Shown here: in pieces, positions 28,352 through 38,660 of the stretch
How the letters are laid out: each line of letters starts with the position of its first letter
Position numbering within the stretch: position 1 is the stretch's first letter
Assembly: GCF_014205845.1 (NCBI RefSeq)
Contig: NZ_JACHCR010000012.1
Coordinates: 1 to 64,000, forward strand
Direction of reading: 5' to 3'
Source: Mucilaginibacter cryoferens
Lineage (GTDB): Bacteria; Bacteroidota; Bacteroidia; Sphingobacteriales; Sphingobacteriaceae
Length of the DNA stretch: 64,000 nucleotides
Made by a program: the position numbers and the translations under genes
The notes under the pieces: generated by a model
Database searches by the model: none
The model's input: only the letters and a program-made list of their open reading frames with translations
Told to the model about the DNA's origin: nothing

Positions 28352-30454
28352 TTAGATCCCGGTGGATGATTTATTTAGTAAAATGTAATCTGTAAGTATC
28401 CGGCCTGCTTCTGTTTTCATAAAATCAAGATCATCGGTTCGGGGTTTTACCTCTCCCTTTTTTAAAGCAGTAAGCCCAATTGCCATCCGTAATTGATTGT
28501 CTTGTTCTAATGCTTTTTGGGTGTTACTATCCCGGGTCCGTTTAAACTCACCTGCATTTAACGAAACGGGCTTAGGCCCCTCATTTTCCTGATAGGCTTT
28601 AACCAAATTATTATAGGCTTTATAGGCTGCATTGGTTTGATTACGTTTTTGGTAAAAGTTAGTTAACACGGGTAATACCTTACCAAATGACCCAACTTTG
28701 GTGTACTCGCTTTTGCCTATGGTATCCCACGGCATAGCCGAAGGTTCGTTATCTTCACCATATTTTGACGGGGGTATAAATGACGGAAGCAGAATATCGG
28801 GCATGACGCCTTTGTGCTGCGTTGAGCTGCCATTAATGCGGTAAAATTTCCCGATAGTGACGTTCAATTGTCCAAACTGGTTTGGCTTTTCGGCCTCCGC
28901 ATTCGCTCCGTTTTGGGCAGCCTGTTTCATAGCTACCTTATTCAAATCTATTTGAGTTTGTACACTCCCCTTACCATAAGTTTGCGATCCTAATACAAGG
29001 CCTCGACCATAATCCTGTATCGCTGCAGAGAATATCTCGGAGGCGGATGCGCTTGTACGATCAACCAAGACGGCCATAGGACCATCATAATATGTCGAAG
29101 TATCGATATCGTTGTTCACGTTAATATGCCCATTCACGTCCCGTACCTGTACCACAGGCCCCGATGACATAAAAAGCCCGGTAAGGCTAATCGCCTCGTT
29201 TAATGATCCGCCGCCATTACCGCGTAAATCAATCATTATACCGTCTACCTTTTTTTGTTTCAAGGTATCCAACAATAATTTCACATCGCGGGTTGTACTT
29301 TTATAATTGCGGTCGCCAGCTTCGTAAGCATTATAATCCAGGTAAAAGGCAGGTATGGCAATTACCCCTATTTTAACGTCTTTTCCATTGGCACTGTAAG
29401 TACGTATCTCTTGTTTCGCCGATTGATCTTCCAAAATGATCTTATCCCGAACAACTTCTATTGTCTTGGGCTCATCAGAATCGCTTCTCCCCTTTGCCAA
29501 TACTTTGAGTTTTACAATAGTTCCTTTGGCACCACGGATTAAGGCGATAGCATTATCAAGCCGCCAGCCGGTAACATCCTGAAACTGGCCATCCTTACCT
29601 TGAGCAATGCTTATAATACGATCTCCAGCATTAATCATCTTTGTTTTGTAGGCGGGGCCCCCGGCTGTTAAACCCTTGATAGTTACATATTCATTCTCCA
29701 GGGTTAGTGTCGCGCCAATACCTTCTAACGCACGGGTTACCCCAACACTAAATTGAGAAGCATTAAAAGGGTTAAAATAAGCGGCATGAGGATCAACCGA
29801 AGCGGTAAAAGCATTCATAAATAATTGAAAAACATCCTGACTGGTCGTTTTATCTGATTGATTTAACAGGTTTTGATACTTCTTTTTTAGAATCTCCTTG
29901 TTCCTGGTAATAGATGAACTGTCTAACTGAAGCCCAAGTAAATCGTATTTTACCCGCTTATTCCACATCGCATCCATCTCAGCCTCAGATTTTATAAAAG
30001 GCATTTTTCGTCGATCAGGCATGTAAACATCCTTTTTAGTAAAATCAAAATCAGCGTCAAGTTGCGCAATTGCATACTTCAGGCGTTGCTCGTATCTCAT
30101 TTTATAAGTATTGAACATACCAAACACATGAGTTAAATCACCATTTTGCAGATCATCGTCTAACAATCTCCTGTATTGTTCAAAGCCGGATACATCCCCT
30201 GCTAACAGATAACTGTGATTTTCGTCCAGGCTTTTTAAATACCGATCAAAAACCAAAACAGACAATGAATCGTTAAGAGGTACCTTTTTGTAATTATTAG
30301 CGCTTAACATTTTAACCGCTAACCGGCATATTTCGCTTTCTTTTTTGTCGGGATGTATATCCACCACCGGGTTTGCCTTAACCGTGGAGAAAATGAAACT
30401 ATGGCATATTATGAACAAGCCTGCGACGGCTCCATGTATTATTTTTTTAAACAT
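28352..30454 (-). CDS. S41-family carboxy-terminal processing protease (Prc-like)
   Basis: A 700-residue exported protease: signal peptide (1-27), Tsp-type N-terminal helical domain, PDZ domain (about 245-330, with GIGATLTLENEYVTIKGL and AGDRIISIAQG), then the S41 protease core with GNGGGSLNEAISLTGLF, the Ser in DRTSASASEIFSAAIQDYG (about 468) and the Lys in GSQTYGKGSVQT. This is the long Prc form. The gene follows the DUF1735 lipoprotein within the operon. The C-terminal region includes the DUF3340 type part of Prc. Confidence 0.95.
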   Translation of the reverse strand: MFKKIIHGAVAGLFIICHSFIFSTVKANPVVDIHPDKKESEICRLAVKMLSANNYKKVPLNDSLSVLVFDRYLKSLDENHSYLLAGDVSGFEQYRRLLDDDLQNGDLTHVFGMFNTYKMRYEQRLKYAIAQLDADFDFTKKDVYMPDRRKMPFIKSEAEMDAMWNKRVKYDLLGLQLDSSSITRNKEILKKKYQNLLNQSDKTTSQDVFQLFMNAFTASVDPHAAYFNPFNASQFSVGVTRALEGIGATLTLENEYVTIKGLTAGGPAYKTKMINAGDRIISIAQGKDGQFQDVTGWRLDNAIALIRGAKGTIVKLKVLAKGRSDSDEPKTIEVVRDKIILEDQSAKQEIRTYSANGKDVKIGVIAIPAFYLDYNAYEAGDRNYKSTTRDVKLLLDTLKQKKVDGIMIDLRGNGGGSLNEAISLTGLFMSSGPVVQVRDVNGHINVNNDIDTSTYYDGPMAVLVDRTSASASEIFSAAIQDYGRGLVLGSQTYGKGSVQTQIDLNKVAMKQAAQNGANAEAEKPNQFGQLNVTIGKFYRINGSSTQHKGVMPDILLPSFIPPSKYGEDNEPSAMPWDTIGKSEYTKVGSFGKVLPVLTNFYQKRNQTNAAYKAYNNLVKAYQENEGPKPVSLNAGEFKRTRDSNTQKALEQDNQLRMAIGLTALKKGEVKPRTDDLDFMKTEAGRILTDYILLNKSSTGI

Positions 30455-30492
30455 TAGAAAATCAATTAAATTGAAGAAAAAAGATTGGTTAT

Positions 30493-31500
30493 TTAATCAG
30501 TCAGGAAAACCCGGACATAAGCCCTGCATGAGTCGTTTGCTACCGGAGGTACCCCATATTGCGATCCGGTGTAGGTAACAATTTTCACCCCCATAACATA
30601 CCATTGAAAGGTTTGTAAATTTGCCTTGTTGGGAAAGCGGAGCGTTAAATAATCACCGCTCAATAATGATTTTGCGGGCACAGTAACCAGATCTTTGCTA
30701 AGCTCGGCGGTATTGTCGGGCATAGGTATGCCAGGAAAAAATTCATTGGTTATCGCATCGTTTAGCTCATTTTGCGTAAGCAGGGTTGCCTTTACGCTGA
30801 CATCGTGGGCAGGAAACAGGGTAGTGAGTGTTGTCCTCAAATTAACTGACTCCGGAACAACATCGTAAGTAACATCTATTGCCCCGCTGCCCAGTATGTT
30901 GGCTTGTGTTCCATCAATAGTGCTTACATCATACATTTTGGCTTTCAGGTCGCCCTTGGTAACAAATACCTTAAAAAAGAAAACTGAGTATTTTAACTGC
31001 GAGCCTTTTTTTGCCGCCAGAGTAACAGGCACAAGGTAAGTGGTACTATCTTTCAATTGGCTGCCATCATTCAATACAACAAACAGGGAATCTTTAGCCT
31101 GGGTAGTTCCGGCAGCTAAAGGAAAGGTGCCCTGATGAGAAACCTTGAACGCCCCTTGTTGTATAGACGGATTTTTTTCCTGATAGATCTGATTATATTG
31201 AGATACCAACGACGGGTCAACAACTGAGGTTATCGTGTCGTTGGTTTTTGCAGCTTTATTTAGTAATACCGGCACCCCAATATAATGCGGTGTAAAGCTA
31301 TAATTGGAACCGTTTAAAGCCAATACATTGCCTTCCTCGACATAAGAAACCATCCCGCTGCCCAATTTGGATTGTAATGTATCCGTTTCGCTCATGTTTT
31401 TTTTACACGAGGCTATCCCTACGCCCAGCAAACAAAGAAGCAAAGCTCCTTTTATGCTCAACATAGGCCGGTGGTTATTATGATATATTTTGTATAGCAT
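30493..31500 (-). CDS. DUF1735/BT_3987-type surface lipoprotein
   Basis: A 335-residue lipoprotein when started at ATG 31500, which keeps a lipoprotein signal (lipobox GIASCKK) and avoids overlap with susD; the longest frame starts at 31536. The region KAAKTNDTITSVVDPSLVSQYNQ and the later YLVPVTLAAKKG fit DUF1735, the domain found in surface lipoproteins next to SusD. Such proteins bind glycans or glycoproteins on the cell surface. It is directly downstream of susD. Confidence 0.8.
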   Translation of the reverse strand: MLYKIYHNNHRPMLSIKGALLLCLLGVGIASCKKNMSETDTLQSKLGSGMVSYVEEGNVLALNGSNYSFTPHYIGVPVLLNKAAKTNDTITSVVDPSLVSQYNQIYQEKNPSIQQGAFKVSHQGTFPLAAGTTQAKDSLFVVLNDGSQLKDSTTYLVPVTLAAKKGSQLKYSVFFFKVFVTKGDLKAKMYDVSTIDGTQANILGSGAIDVTYDVVPESVNLRTTLTTLFPAHDVSVKATLLTQNELNDAITNEFFPGIPMPDNTAELSKDLVTVPAKSLLSGDYLTLRFPNKANLQTFQWYVMGVKIVTYTGSQYGVPPVANDSCRAYVRVFLTD

Positions 31501-31535
31501 GATCTTGTTTAATTGGAGATTAAAAATTACCCTCA

Positions 31536-32939
31536 TTATCTGGGATTTTGGACGATATTTGGATTAGCAGCCAAGACCGTTGGGCTGAAAGGTACCAGGT
31601 AACGGCCTGATCCCGCCGGCAGAGTAGCGATAACTGTCGAGCCGGCATAATTGAGGCGCGTAATATCCTTATTCAAGGCAGTATCCTTATTCAGTCTTTT
31701 AAGGTCAAATAACCGGAGCCCACCGTGGTAAAACAATTCACGTCTCCGTTCATCCAGCACATAACCTAAAATATTATCAGCGGTGTAGGTACGGCTATCG
31801 TCTACGTAAGAAGGTAGCCTGTTGGCTCTAAGTGTGGTGAGTAATGCTCCGGCTGCGTCTACCGCGCCGCTGCGGGCCAGGCACTCCGCTTTGATCAGCA
31901 TTACTTCCGGTACACCAACGCTGTTGTCGAATACCATAGAATTACCGGTTGCAACCAGATAGGAAGCCGGTACATACCTTGACGGAGACATGAATTTTTT
32001 AGAGTACCTCAAATCGGACCTGGTTAAAGTTGCCGTTAAATCCGAACTCGGCATAATCGTAGCGGTATAAAAAGAATAAAAGGCGAGGTCTGTAGTTATA
32101 CGTCCTAACAATATCTCTGGATTGGTTACCAGATCGGGTAGTTGCGAGGGACTTGCATAACTACTTGCGTTATAGTCTTGTAAAGAACTTTGCGTGGCCA
32201 AAACAGAATCCGCATAGTTGGATGCCGAGGTGTAATCACCCTGATACAAATAAGCTCTTGCCAATAAGGCATAACCCGATGCCTTTCCCGGATGAATAAT
32301 ATCAGATCCTTTACTTGTTAAATAAGGGTTTTTAACCGCGGTTTTCAGGTCGGCGATCACCTGGGCATAAACCCGTGCTACGCTTGCCCTGGGCAGCAAG
32401 GTGTAATTATTAGCTGTAACAACCAGCGGCACACCAGGATCGGTAGTTGATGTAGTGGCATCATAAGCCGCACCATAGGCATTCACCAGCTGTAGGTAAT
32501 ACCAGGCTCTGTTAATGAGCGCCTGTGAAATAACATTACTTTTATTCTCGGGTGTATTGTAATTGTCGGCAGGAGCCGCATTTATCCGGTCTAAAATGAT
32601 ATTCATTTGCAATATCCTCGAATAAGTAGAATTATACATCTCGTCCACGTCAGAGGGGTTCCAGATGAGGCTTTGCCATAAATACCCTCGAAGGTAGTAG
32701 TTGGTAGAAGCCCCCACCTGTCCGTCTGAAAGCAAGAGGTCATCGCTCATTACGTCCAACATAAAGAAATGACATTTGCTCAATGAATCGCTGTTCAGCA
32801 TCTCCTGAAAATCCTTAACCGTAATGGGATTAACACTTGTAGAGGAAGGCGATACATTCAAAAACTTTTTACAGGCTGACAGTGACCACAGGGTACAAAT
32901 TGTCAAAACAAAAAATACTAATCTTTTATACATCGTCAT
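31536..32939 (-). CDS. SusD/RagB-family outer membrane lipoprotein
   Basis: A 467-residue lipoprotein (LWSLSACKKF lipobox). It has the family's N-terminal DFQEMLNSD region, TPR-like helices with INRAWYYLQLVNAYG, YALLARAYLYQGDY and the C-terminal signature LDERRRELFYHGGLRLFDLKRL. It forms the lid of the SusC transporter encoded five bases upstream and captures the substrate at the surface. The presence of proteases and TlpA proteins in the operon suggests a peptide- or glycoprotein-like substrate, which is inference. Confidence 0.95.
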   Translation of the reverse strand: MTMYKRLVFFVLTICTLWSLSACKKFLNVSPSSTSVNPITVKDFQEMLNSDSLSKCHFFMLDVMSDDLLLSDGQVGASTNYYLRGYLWQSLIWNPSDVDEMYNSTYSRILQMNIILDRINAAPADNYNTPENKSNVISQALINRAWYYLQLVNAYGAAYDATTSTTDPGVPLVVTANNYTLLPRASVARVYAQVIADLKTAVKNPYLTSKGSDIIHPGKASGYALLARAYLYQGDYTSASNYADSVLATQSSLQDYNASSYASPSQLPDLVTNPEILLGRITTDLAFYSFYTATIMPSSDLTATLTRSDLRYSKKFMSPSRYVPASYLVATGNSMVFDNSVGVPEVMLIKAECLARSGAVDAAGALLTTLRANRLPSYVDDSRTYTADNILGYVLDERRRELFYHGGLRLFDLKRLNKDTALNKDITRLNYAGSTVIATLPAGSGRYLVPFSPTVLAANPNIVQNPR

Positions 32940-32944
32940 ATCAC

Positions 32945-35900
32945 TTAAAAATTCACACTTATATTACATGAGTAGATCCTTGGCAAGGGATTTCCTATCC
33001 TCCCATCCGCGCTTACCGTTGCCGGGTCAATATGATATTTATTCCTGGCCCAATAGGCAAGGTTTTGTACCTGTAGGGTAACCACAAGATAGCTTAGCCC
33101 ATATTTTTGAATATATCTATTAGGTACGTTAACGCCCACCATCACCTCCTGCAAGCGGATATTATCGGCAGGCAATATGCTATTGCTCGAGTAGCGGGTA
33201 ACAAATTCCCTATAACTGTTGGCACCAGATTCGCTTATCCTCGGAACATCTGTAAATTTTTCATCACCGGGGTTACGCCACCTGTTGGCCACCAAACTGC
33301 TGGTTTCCGTATCGCTTCCCGGATAAGGGAGGTAATACCGCATCACGTAGCCGAAATTGAACGTCAGGGCAGCGCGGGCAAAAAACTGGCTCAACCTGAA
33401 TTCCTGTATGAAACCACCGGTCCAGGGCGCTTTGGTAACCCCTTGTTTCACCAAGGCGCCCGCTACAGTAGCACTATCTAGGTTCGAGGTTATCTTTCCG
33501 TTCTTATCGTATATCTGGGGGTCGCCGCTCGAGTTAAGGCCCGCCCATTTAGGCGCCCAAATATTACTCACATCATAACCATCCCTTAAAGCCACCGTAT
33601 AATCAATGGTGGCTGTAAAATTTGTTACTGGCACACTCCGGGCAATGTTGGTATTGTGAGCACCATTTATCGTTATACTATAACTGAAATTATCGTTTTT
33701 AATAAGGTCCGCGTTCAGGAAAAACTCAACTCCCCTGTTGGTGATACTGCTATAACTTACATGGTTTGACAAGCCGGTACTCGGATCGGTTAAAACGTTG
33801 AGGTTATTACTTAAACCGCTGGAGGTTTGATCATAATACCGCAGGTCCAAATTGTATTTATTATTGCTGATGCCGATTTTGCCATGAGCCTCAAAAGTCC
33901 GGTTCGCTGCCGGAAGCACACTAAAATCATTATTGATAGCCTGGCTGTATGAGCCATCCGTAGCAACATTTGTACTCTGCATCAATGACAACCCCTGGTA
34001 TGGGCTGATTTCCTGTAAAGTCGCATTAAATTCCAGGTCGCTTATAGTATTCGATTTAAAAAAACTTTCCCTATTGAGATAATAGTTAAAACTGCCGTTA
34101 TACTGACCATACCCTTCCTGCGATTTGTCATAATTTAGGCGGAAGTTCAACAGTTTTTTTCTCAAAAACATAGCGATTCCCGTGCTGAGGTATTTTGATG
34201 TTGTAACCGTGTTATCAGCACCACTATTGGAGTTGGTTGTTGTTAAATCGCCTTTTGTTTTTTGCGTGTTAAAGGCCCCGTATGCAACAAACGTGCTGTC
34301 GGCGAAAGCAAGCGTTAATTTTTCGTATAAATTTTTTGAACTCTGTCCTTGTTGCTGTGTAGGAGTAGTACCATTCACCCAAATTGTATAATTATTAAAA
34401 TAGGTTTGCAAATACCTTGTGTTGCTATACTGCGCAGGCACATTCGGCATTTGAATCCCTGTTGCGCCTACAGATAACAAAACGTCTTTTAAAACACCGT
34501 TCCAGTTTTTAACCACACGCCCCGTAACGTCACTTTGGTAAGATGATTGTACAGAGTATATTGCAGATTGCCCATAAAGAGGGCTTAAATTGGCTATATA
34601 TGAGCCCGTAGCCCCTATCCTGTCTGAAAACCGATATTCAACCGTTGCATTACCGTTTAAGTTACGTTTAACTGTGGTATCCCCTCCCTGTGGCTGTGTT
34701 AAAGAATAGGGATACGCTGTAGATGATGATCCAGAAAAGAGTGAGTAAAAATTATTGATCGTACTTTGCGTTGAAAGATTTGTTGGTAAATAAACAGGCG
34801 TGCTTGTCTTTGTATTTGGATTATAACCATACAAAGTCATGGTAGAGGGGCTGCTGGTAGAAACACTTGAAGCAGCTCCTCCTATCGCAATATTAAAAAC
34901 ATGCTTGCCTATAGCCTTTGTATAGGCCAGGCCAGACCTTACATTCCAATTATCATATACCGAATTGTTTGAATTCAGGATGTCTCCAAAAGGAACATAA
35001 AAGTTTACACCATTGGTGCCTAATTGCCCATAGGTATCTACTAATTGCCTTGTATAGCTTGATTCCGCATCGTATAAGTTTCTGGTATAAGTATTTTTTT
35101 GTGTATAAACCACGGATGAAGCCCATGTTAACCCCGGTAACAAATTCCAACTCATGCTAAAGTTGGACTGTTTATTTATCACCTTATTGGTGAGATTATT
35201 GAGTCTGGCATCTTCCAGCAGGTTGACCCCGTAATTTTTATACCCGCGCGATTCGATCAGCTGATTTCCGGCAGCGGATAGCTGGGTGTAATCGTAAACA
35301 TAATTTCCCTGGCCGTCCAGGAGCATCTGGTAGGGATCCAGCCCCACATTGGTAGGAGAAAAGTTATACCCGGATTTAGTTTTTGCGTCGGAATAATTGA
35401 TGAGCCATCGCATATGGAGCTTGTTCTTTAACAGGTTGAAATTATTATTAAGACTAAATGAATAGGTACGGTTATTGCCGCCCACGTCGTTACCCTGCCC
35501 CCCGGTATAATTACCGATAGCCGTAAATTTATACGCCCGGCTGCCCCCGCTTACCGTCAAGTTATGGTTTTGACTCCAGGAGGCTTGTTGGAGCATATTT
35601 AACTGGCTGTCGTTATTTTGCCTCGAGAGGGAATCCCATTGGGTGTTAAATTTTTCCATACTAATTGTACCCAGTTTCTTTTGAGCAAGCAATTGTTTAG
35701 CAGGTGAAAGGCCAAACTGCGTGCTCCCATAACTATTGGTTAAAGTAGAATCAACATCCCGCAGGTAATTTAAATAAGTACGCGTATCGGCCAGTTTCAA
35801 CTTTTCCCTGTTGAATTTAGGCGCAGCGGAGTAATAGTAGCTGGCTGAATAATTGAACTGCAATTTTCCTGCTTTGGCCGATTTTGACTTGATCAGGATA

Positions 35901-37030
35901 GCGCCGCCGGCGGCCCTTGAGCCCCATTTAATTAACTCTTTAGGATCCTTAATTACCTCGATAGATTCTACATTTGTCATTGGATAATTAGCTGGAAACC
36001 CGTCCTGAGGAAAACCATCGATAACCACGAGCATGTTGGAGATACCGCTCCCAAAATTGTTTGCCCCTCTTATTTCAGGCACCAATGCGTTAGTAACCGT
36101 AGTGATGGTATTAATATGGTTAAAATCGCTGATAGATTTCGGCACATTTGTACCCCTAAGCAGAATATCAATAATATTCTGTCCCTCTCTTTGACCTCTA
36201 AAGAGCAAAAAATCCTCTACCGAAAAACGCCTGAATGCATTAACAGGACTGTCACCATCTCTATACACATAAGCATCGACGCTAGTAACTGTTTTAGTGC
36301 TGGAGTTGACTACCTGTAGACTCAAACCAGGGATAGTACCCTGCAATACCTGCGACAGGTTCATATAACTCCGGTTTTCCAGGTTGATAAATTTGGTAGG
36401 ATTCTCTTTCACGTCATTTGATAAGATCTTTACCTCTTCCAGATCGATGTTTTGATAGTTCCCTTTTTTCATCATGATCTCCAGGTAAGTGGTATCGGAA
36501 TAACCGACAGTCTTTTTGGCAAAACCAGGAGTCGATAAAGTGATATAACCTGAAATGCCTCCCTGTATTTTAAACTCGCCATTAGCGTTTGAAAGTGTTT
36601 CATTACCCAGTTTCAGCTCCTTTATCGCGACATCTTTTATTGGCGATTCATTTTCATCTACCACCTTGCCTTGTAGCAGTATCGCCGTTTTTTTTTGCGT
36701 CGGTACGCTCTGACCCTCGTTCTCAGCCTTTTTTGTTTCTTTTTTTACCAATATGGTTTGAGCAACAATCTTATAGGTTAAAGGAAGGGTTTTAAAGGCC
36801 TTGTTTAAGGCATCCTGAACTGACCCATTATCTATACTGACAGTTACTTTGGGGGTTCCCTTAATGTCCTGGCTATCGTACAGGAAGGTAAATTTGGATT
36901 GTTGCTCGATTAATTTGAATATCTTTTGAACTTCGACGGCTTTCTCGTGAATAGTGATCTGACTATAGCTTTTGGCACTTATCAGCAAAAATCCTATAGT
37001 GATAATAAGGGCTATCGAATTAAACCGCAT
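32945..37030 (-). CDS. SusC/RagA-family TonB-dependent receptor with STN domain
   Basis: A 1361-residue outer-membrane transporter. Signal peptide (1-23), then an STN domain (about 24-100, with FKLIEQQSKFTFLYDS and VQDALNKAF) that contacts a FecR anti-sigma factor, a carboxypeptidase-like beta domain (about 115-195), the plug (about 225-390, with NNFGSGISNMLVVIDGF and VESIEVIKDPKELIKWGSRAAGGAILI) and a long beta barrel ending in aromatic YSCNISVNF. Upstream lie fecR and a FecI-type sigma factor, so the operon is probably switched on by substrate via trans-envelope signalling. Confidence 0.96.
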   Translation of the reverse strand: MRFNSIALIITIGFLLISAKSYSQITIHEKAVEVQKIFKLIEQQSKFTFLYDSQDIKGTPKVTVSIDNGSVQDALNKAFKTLPLTYKIVAQTILVKKETKKAENEGQSVPTQKKTAILLQGKVVDENESPIKDVAIKELKLGNETLSNANGEFKIQGGISGYITLSTPGFAKKTVGYSDTTYLEIMMKKGNYQNIDLEEVKILSNDVKENPTKFINLENRSYMNLSQVLQGTIPGLSLQVVNSSTKTVTSVDAYVYRDGDSPVNAFRRFSVEDFLLFRGQREGQNIIDILLRGTNVPKSISDFNHINTITTVTNALVPEIRGANNFGSGISNMLVVIDGFPQDGFPANYPMTNVESIEVIKDPKELIKWGSRAAGGAILIKSKSAKAGKLQFNYSASYYYSAAPKFNREKLKLADTRTYLNYLRDVDSTLTNSYGSTQFGLSPAKQLLAQKKLGTISMEKFNTQWDSLSRQNNDSQLNMLQQASWSQNHNLTVSGGSRAYKFTAIGNYTGGQGNDVGGNNRTYSFSLNNNFNLLKNKLHMRWLINYSDAKTKSGYNFSPTNVGLDPYQMLLDGQGNYVYDYTQLSAAGNQLIESRGYKNYGVNLLEDARLNNLTNKVINKQSNFSMSWNLLPGLTWASSVVYTQKNTYTRNLYDAESSYTRQLVDTYGQLGTNGVNFYVPFGDILNSNNSVYDNWNVRSGLAYTKAIGKHVFNIAIGGAASSVSTSSPSTMTLYGYNPNTKTSTPVYLPTNLSTQSTINNFYSLFSGSSSTAYPYSLTQPQGGDTTVKRNLNGNATVEYRFSDRIGATGSYIANLSPLYGQSAIYSVQSSYQSDVTGRVVKNWNGVLKDVLLSVGATGIQMPNVPAQYSNTRYLQTYFNNYTIWVNGTTPTQQQGQSSKNLYEKLTLAFADSTFVAYGAFNTQKTKGDLTTTNSNSGADNTVTTSKYLSTGIAMFLRKKLLNFRLNYDKSQEGYGQYNGSFNYYLNRESFFKSNTISDLEFNATLQEISPYQGLSLMQSTNVATDGSYSQAINNDFSVLPAANRTFEAHGKIGISNNKYNLDLRYYDQTSSGLSNNLNVLTDPSTGLSNHVSYSSITNRGVEFFLNADLIKNDNFSYSITINGAHNTNIARSVPVTNFTATIDYTVALRDGYDVSNIWAPKWAGLNSSGDPQIYDKNGKITSNLDSATVAGALVKQGVTKAPWTGGFIQEFRLSQFFARAALTFNFGYVMRYYLPYPGSDTETSSLVANRWRNPGDEKFTDVPRISESGANSYREFVTRYSSNSILPADNIRLQEVMVGVNVPNRYIQKYGLSYLVVTLQVQNLAYWARNKYHIDPATVSADGRIGNPLPRIYSCNISVNF

Positions 37031-37379
37031 AATAACTCTCCTTTACAAATTCTTGATTTATAAGATAATATTTCCTGGAGCGATATGTGGCGGAACTCAT
37101 TTTTTTTGCCGGTATTGCCAATACTCCCGGCAAGGGTTTAGATAAACCATTTAAATTCATACTTTTGTAATGTTTGGGTTGAAAGTTAATACTCGATTGC
37201 CAAATTGCTTTTTAATGGTTAACCTTGACATTGACCGGTAGGTGCGACAACACTTCCCGGTTTTTTTATGGTAACCTGTGTAAGGATATCCTTTGACCTT
37301 TACTTGAGATGTAAGTGCTTTTTCATTTTTGTCGTTTTGGGTGAATAATTTAATTAATTAGGTTGTTATATTTTATGAG
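37031..37379. promoter_or_regulatory. Promoter region of the SusC/SusD operon
   Basis: About 350 bases between fecR and susC on the same strand. As the start of a long operon and the probable target of the FecI-type sigma factor, it should hold a promoter. I could not identify a consensus element with confidence and see no ORF. Confidence 0.45.
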
Positions 37380-38573
37380 CTATTTTTTCACAATGATTTT
37401 TCGTCCTTCAATGCTAAAATGCACGTTGAAGTAAGTGAGCATTTGCAGAAATTCCGAGGCTTTAACGTCGCGTTTGATTTTTCCTGAAAATTGTCTTTGC
37501 GGAATTTTTCCTTCGTATTCGATATCGACATCATACCACCGGGCAGCCTGGCGCATAATGGCTTCGATACTGGCATCATTGATCTGAAACAAGCCGTTTT
37601 TCCAAGCTATTACCTGTTCGATATCCGCGTCCCTGACCTGGATAGGCCCGGATAATTTATTAACAGCTTGCTGCCCGGGCTTAAGAAGAGCGGAAAAGCT
37701 ATTGTTCAGCTGCCGTATTTTGACAGCCCCCTCCAGTAAGGTTGTCTTGATATCCGGCTCGTCATTATAGCTATTGATATTGAAATGCGTACCCAACACT
37801 TGAACTTCCTGGCTGCCCGCTTTGACAAAGAAAGGTTTCGCTTTATTTTTAGCGACTTCAAAATAAACTTCTCCGGTAATTTCCACATGCCGTTCCTTAC
37901 CTGTAAACGAGGTGGGAAAACTAATAGAAGAAACTGAATTTAACCATACCTTGCTGCCGTCAGCCAGCAAAACCTGATACTGCCCGCCTTTGGGTGTGGT
38001 AATGGTATTATAAGAAGGCCTAGCTCCTTTTTCCGGACCTGTCGATGCGGAAGCATCGTAGCTGACCTCACCATCATGTGTTTTAGTAACTGCGATATTA
38101 CCCTGGCTGGCCAATTTCCCGTTCTTGGCATCAGTCAGGATAATTTTTGACCCGTTGCTTAATGTCAACATCGCTTTGTTCCCTCCCGGGGCAAAATCGA
38201 TTTTCACGTTTGACCTGCTGGTTGTTCGCTTATAGGTAAAGAGATAAGCGCCTATAGCCATGAAAATCAATATTGATGCAGCAACAGCATATTTAAGCCA
38301 ACCATTTTTATGGCGGATTTTAATAGCTGCTTCATGGTGTTCTGCATCAGCGATGCCCGCCTGGATTTGCTGCAGCATTTTTTCCCTTTTACCCAGGATA
38401 AACGGATTTTGCTGAGGAACGTATGCCTGATACGCATCTTCCAACAGTGTCGCCAATTCCTCATCCGAATCTGAAGCACTGATCAAAAGCATTAACTCAA
38501 TCCGCTCTTCAGCAGTAGCCGTTTTATCAAAATATTTTTTAAATAAATCAGCCAGGCGATTTTTCTGTGTCAT
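37380..38573 (-). CDS. FecR-family anti-sigma factor
   Basis: A 397-residue inner-membrane regulator. The cytoplasmic N-terminal part (1-90) binds the sigma factor, one membrane helix follows (about 93-113, YAVAASILIFMAIGAYLF), and the periplasmic FecR domain (about 185-285) has YNTITTPKGGQYQVLLADGS and GKERHVEITGEVYFEVAKN. The C-terminal STN-like DUF4974 part (about 320-397) ends in FNVHFSIEGRKIIVKK. It sits between the sigma factor gene and susC, the standard order. Confidence 0.95.
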   Translation of the reverse strand: MTQKNRLADLFKKYFDKTATAEERIELMLLISASDSDEELATLLEDAYQAYVPQQNPFILGKREKMLQQIQAGIADAEHHEAAIKIRHKNGWLKYAVAASILIFMAIGAYLFTYKRTTSRSNVKIDFAPGGNKAMLTLSNGSKIILTDAKNGKLASQGNIAVTKTHDGEVSYDASASTGPEKGARPSYNTITTPKGGQYQVLLADGSKVWLNSVSSISFPTSFTGKERHVEITGEVYFEVAKNKAKPFFVKAGSQEVQVLGTHFNINSYNDEPDIKTTLLEGAVKIRQLNNSFSALLKPGQQAVNKLSGPIQVRDADIEQVIAWKNGLFQINDASIEAIMRQAARWYDVDIEYEGKIPQRQFSGKIKRDVKASEFLQMLTYFNVHFSIEGRKIIVKK

Positions 38574-38660
38574 AATATTGATAATAGCGTCCTAAATTGA
38601 TGCTATTTTAATACTAAAGACACATTGATGTACAAATGGGAGTAATTGAATTTTATTTTT

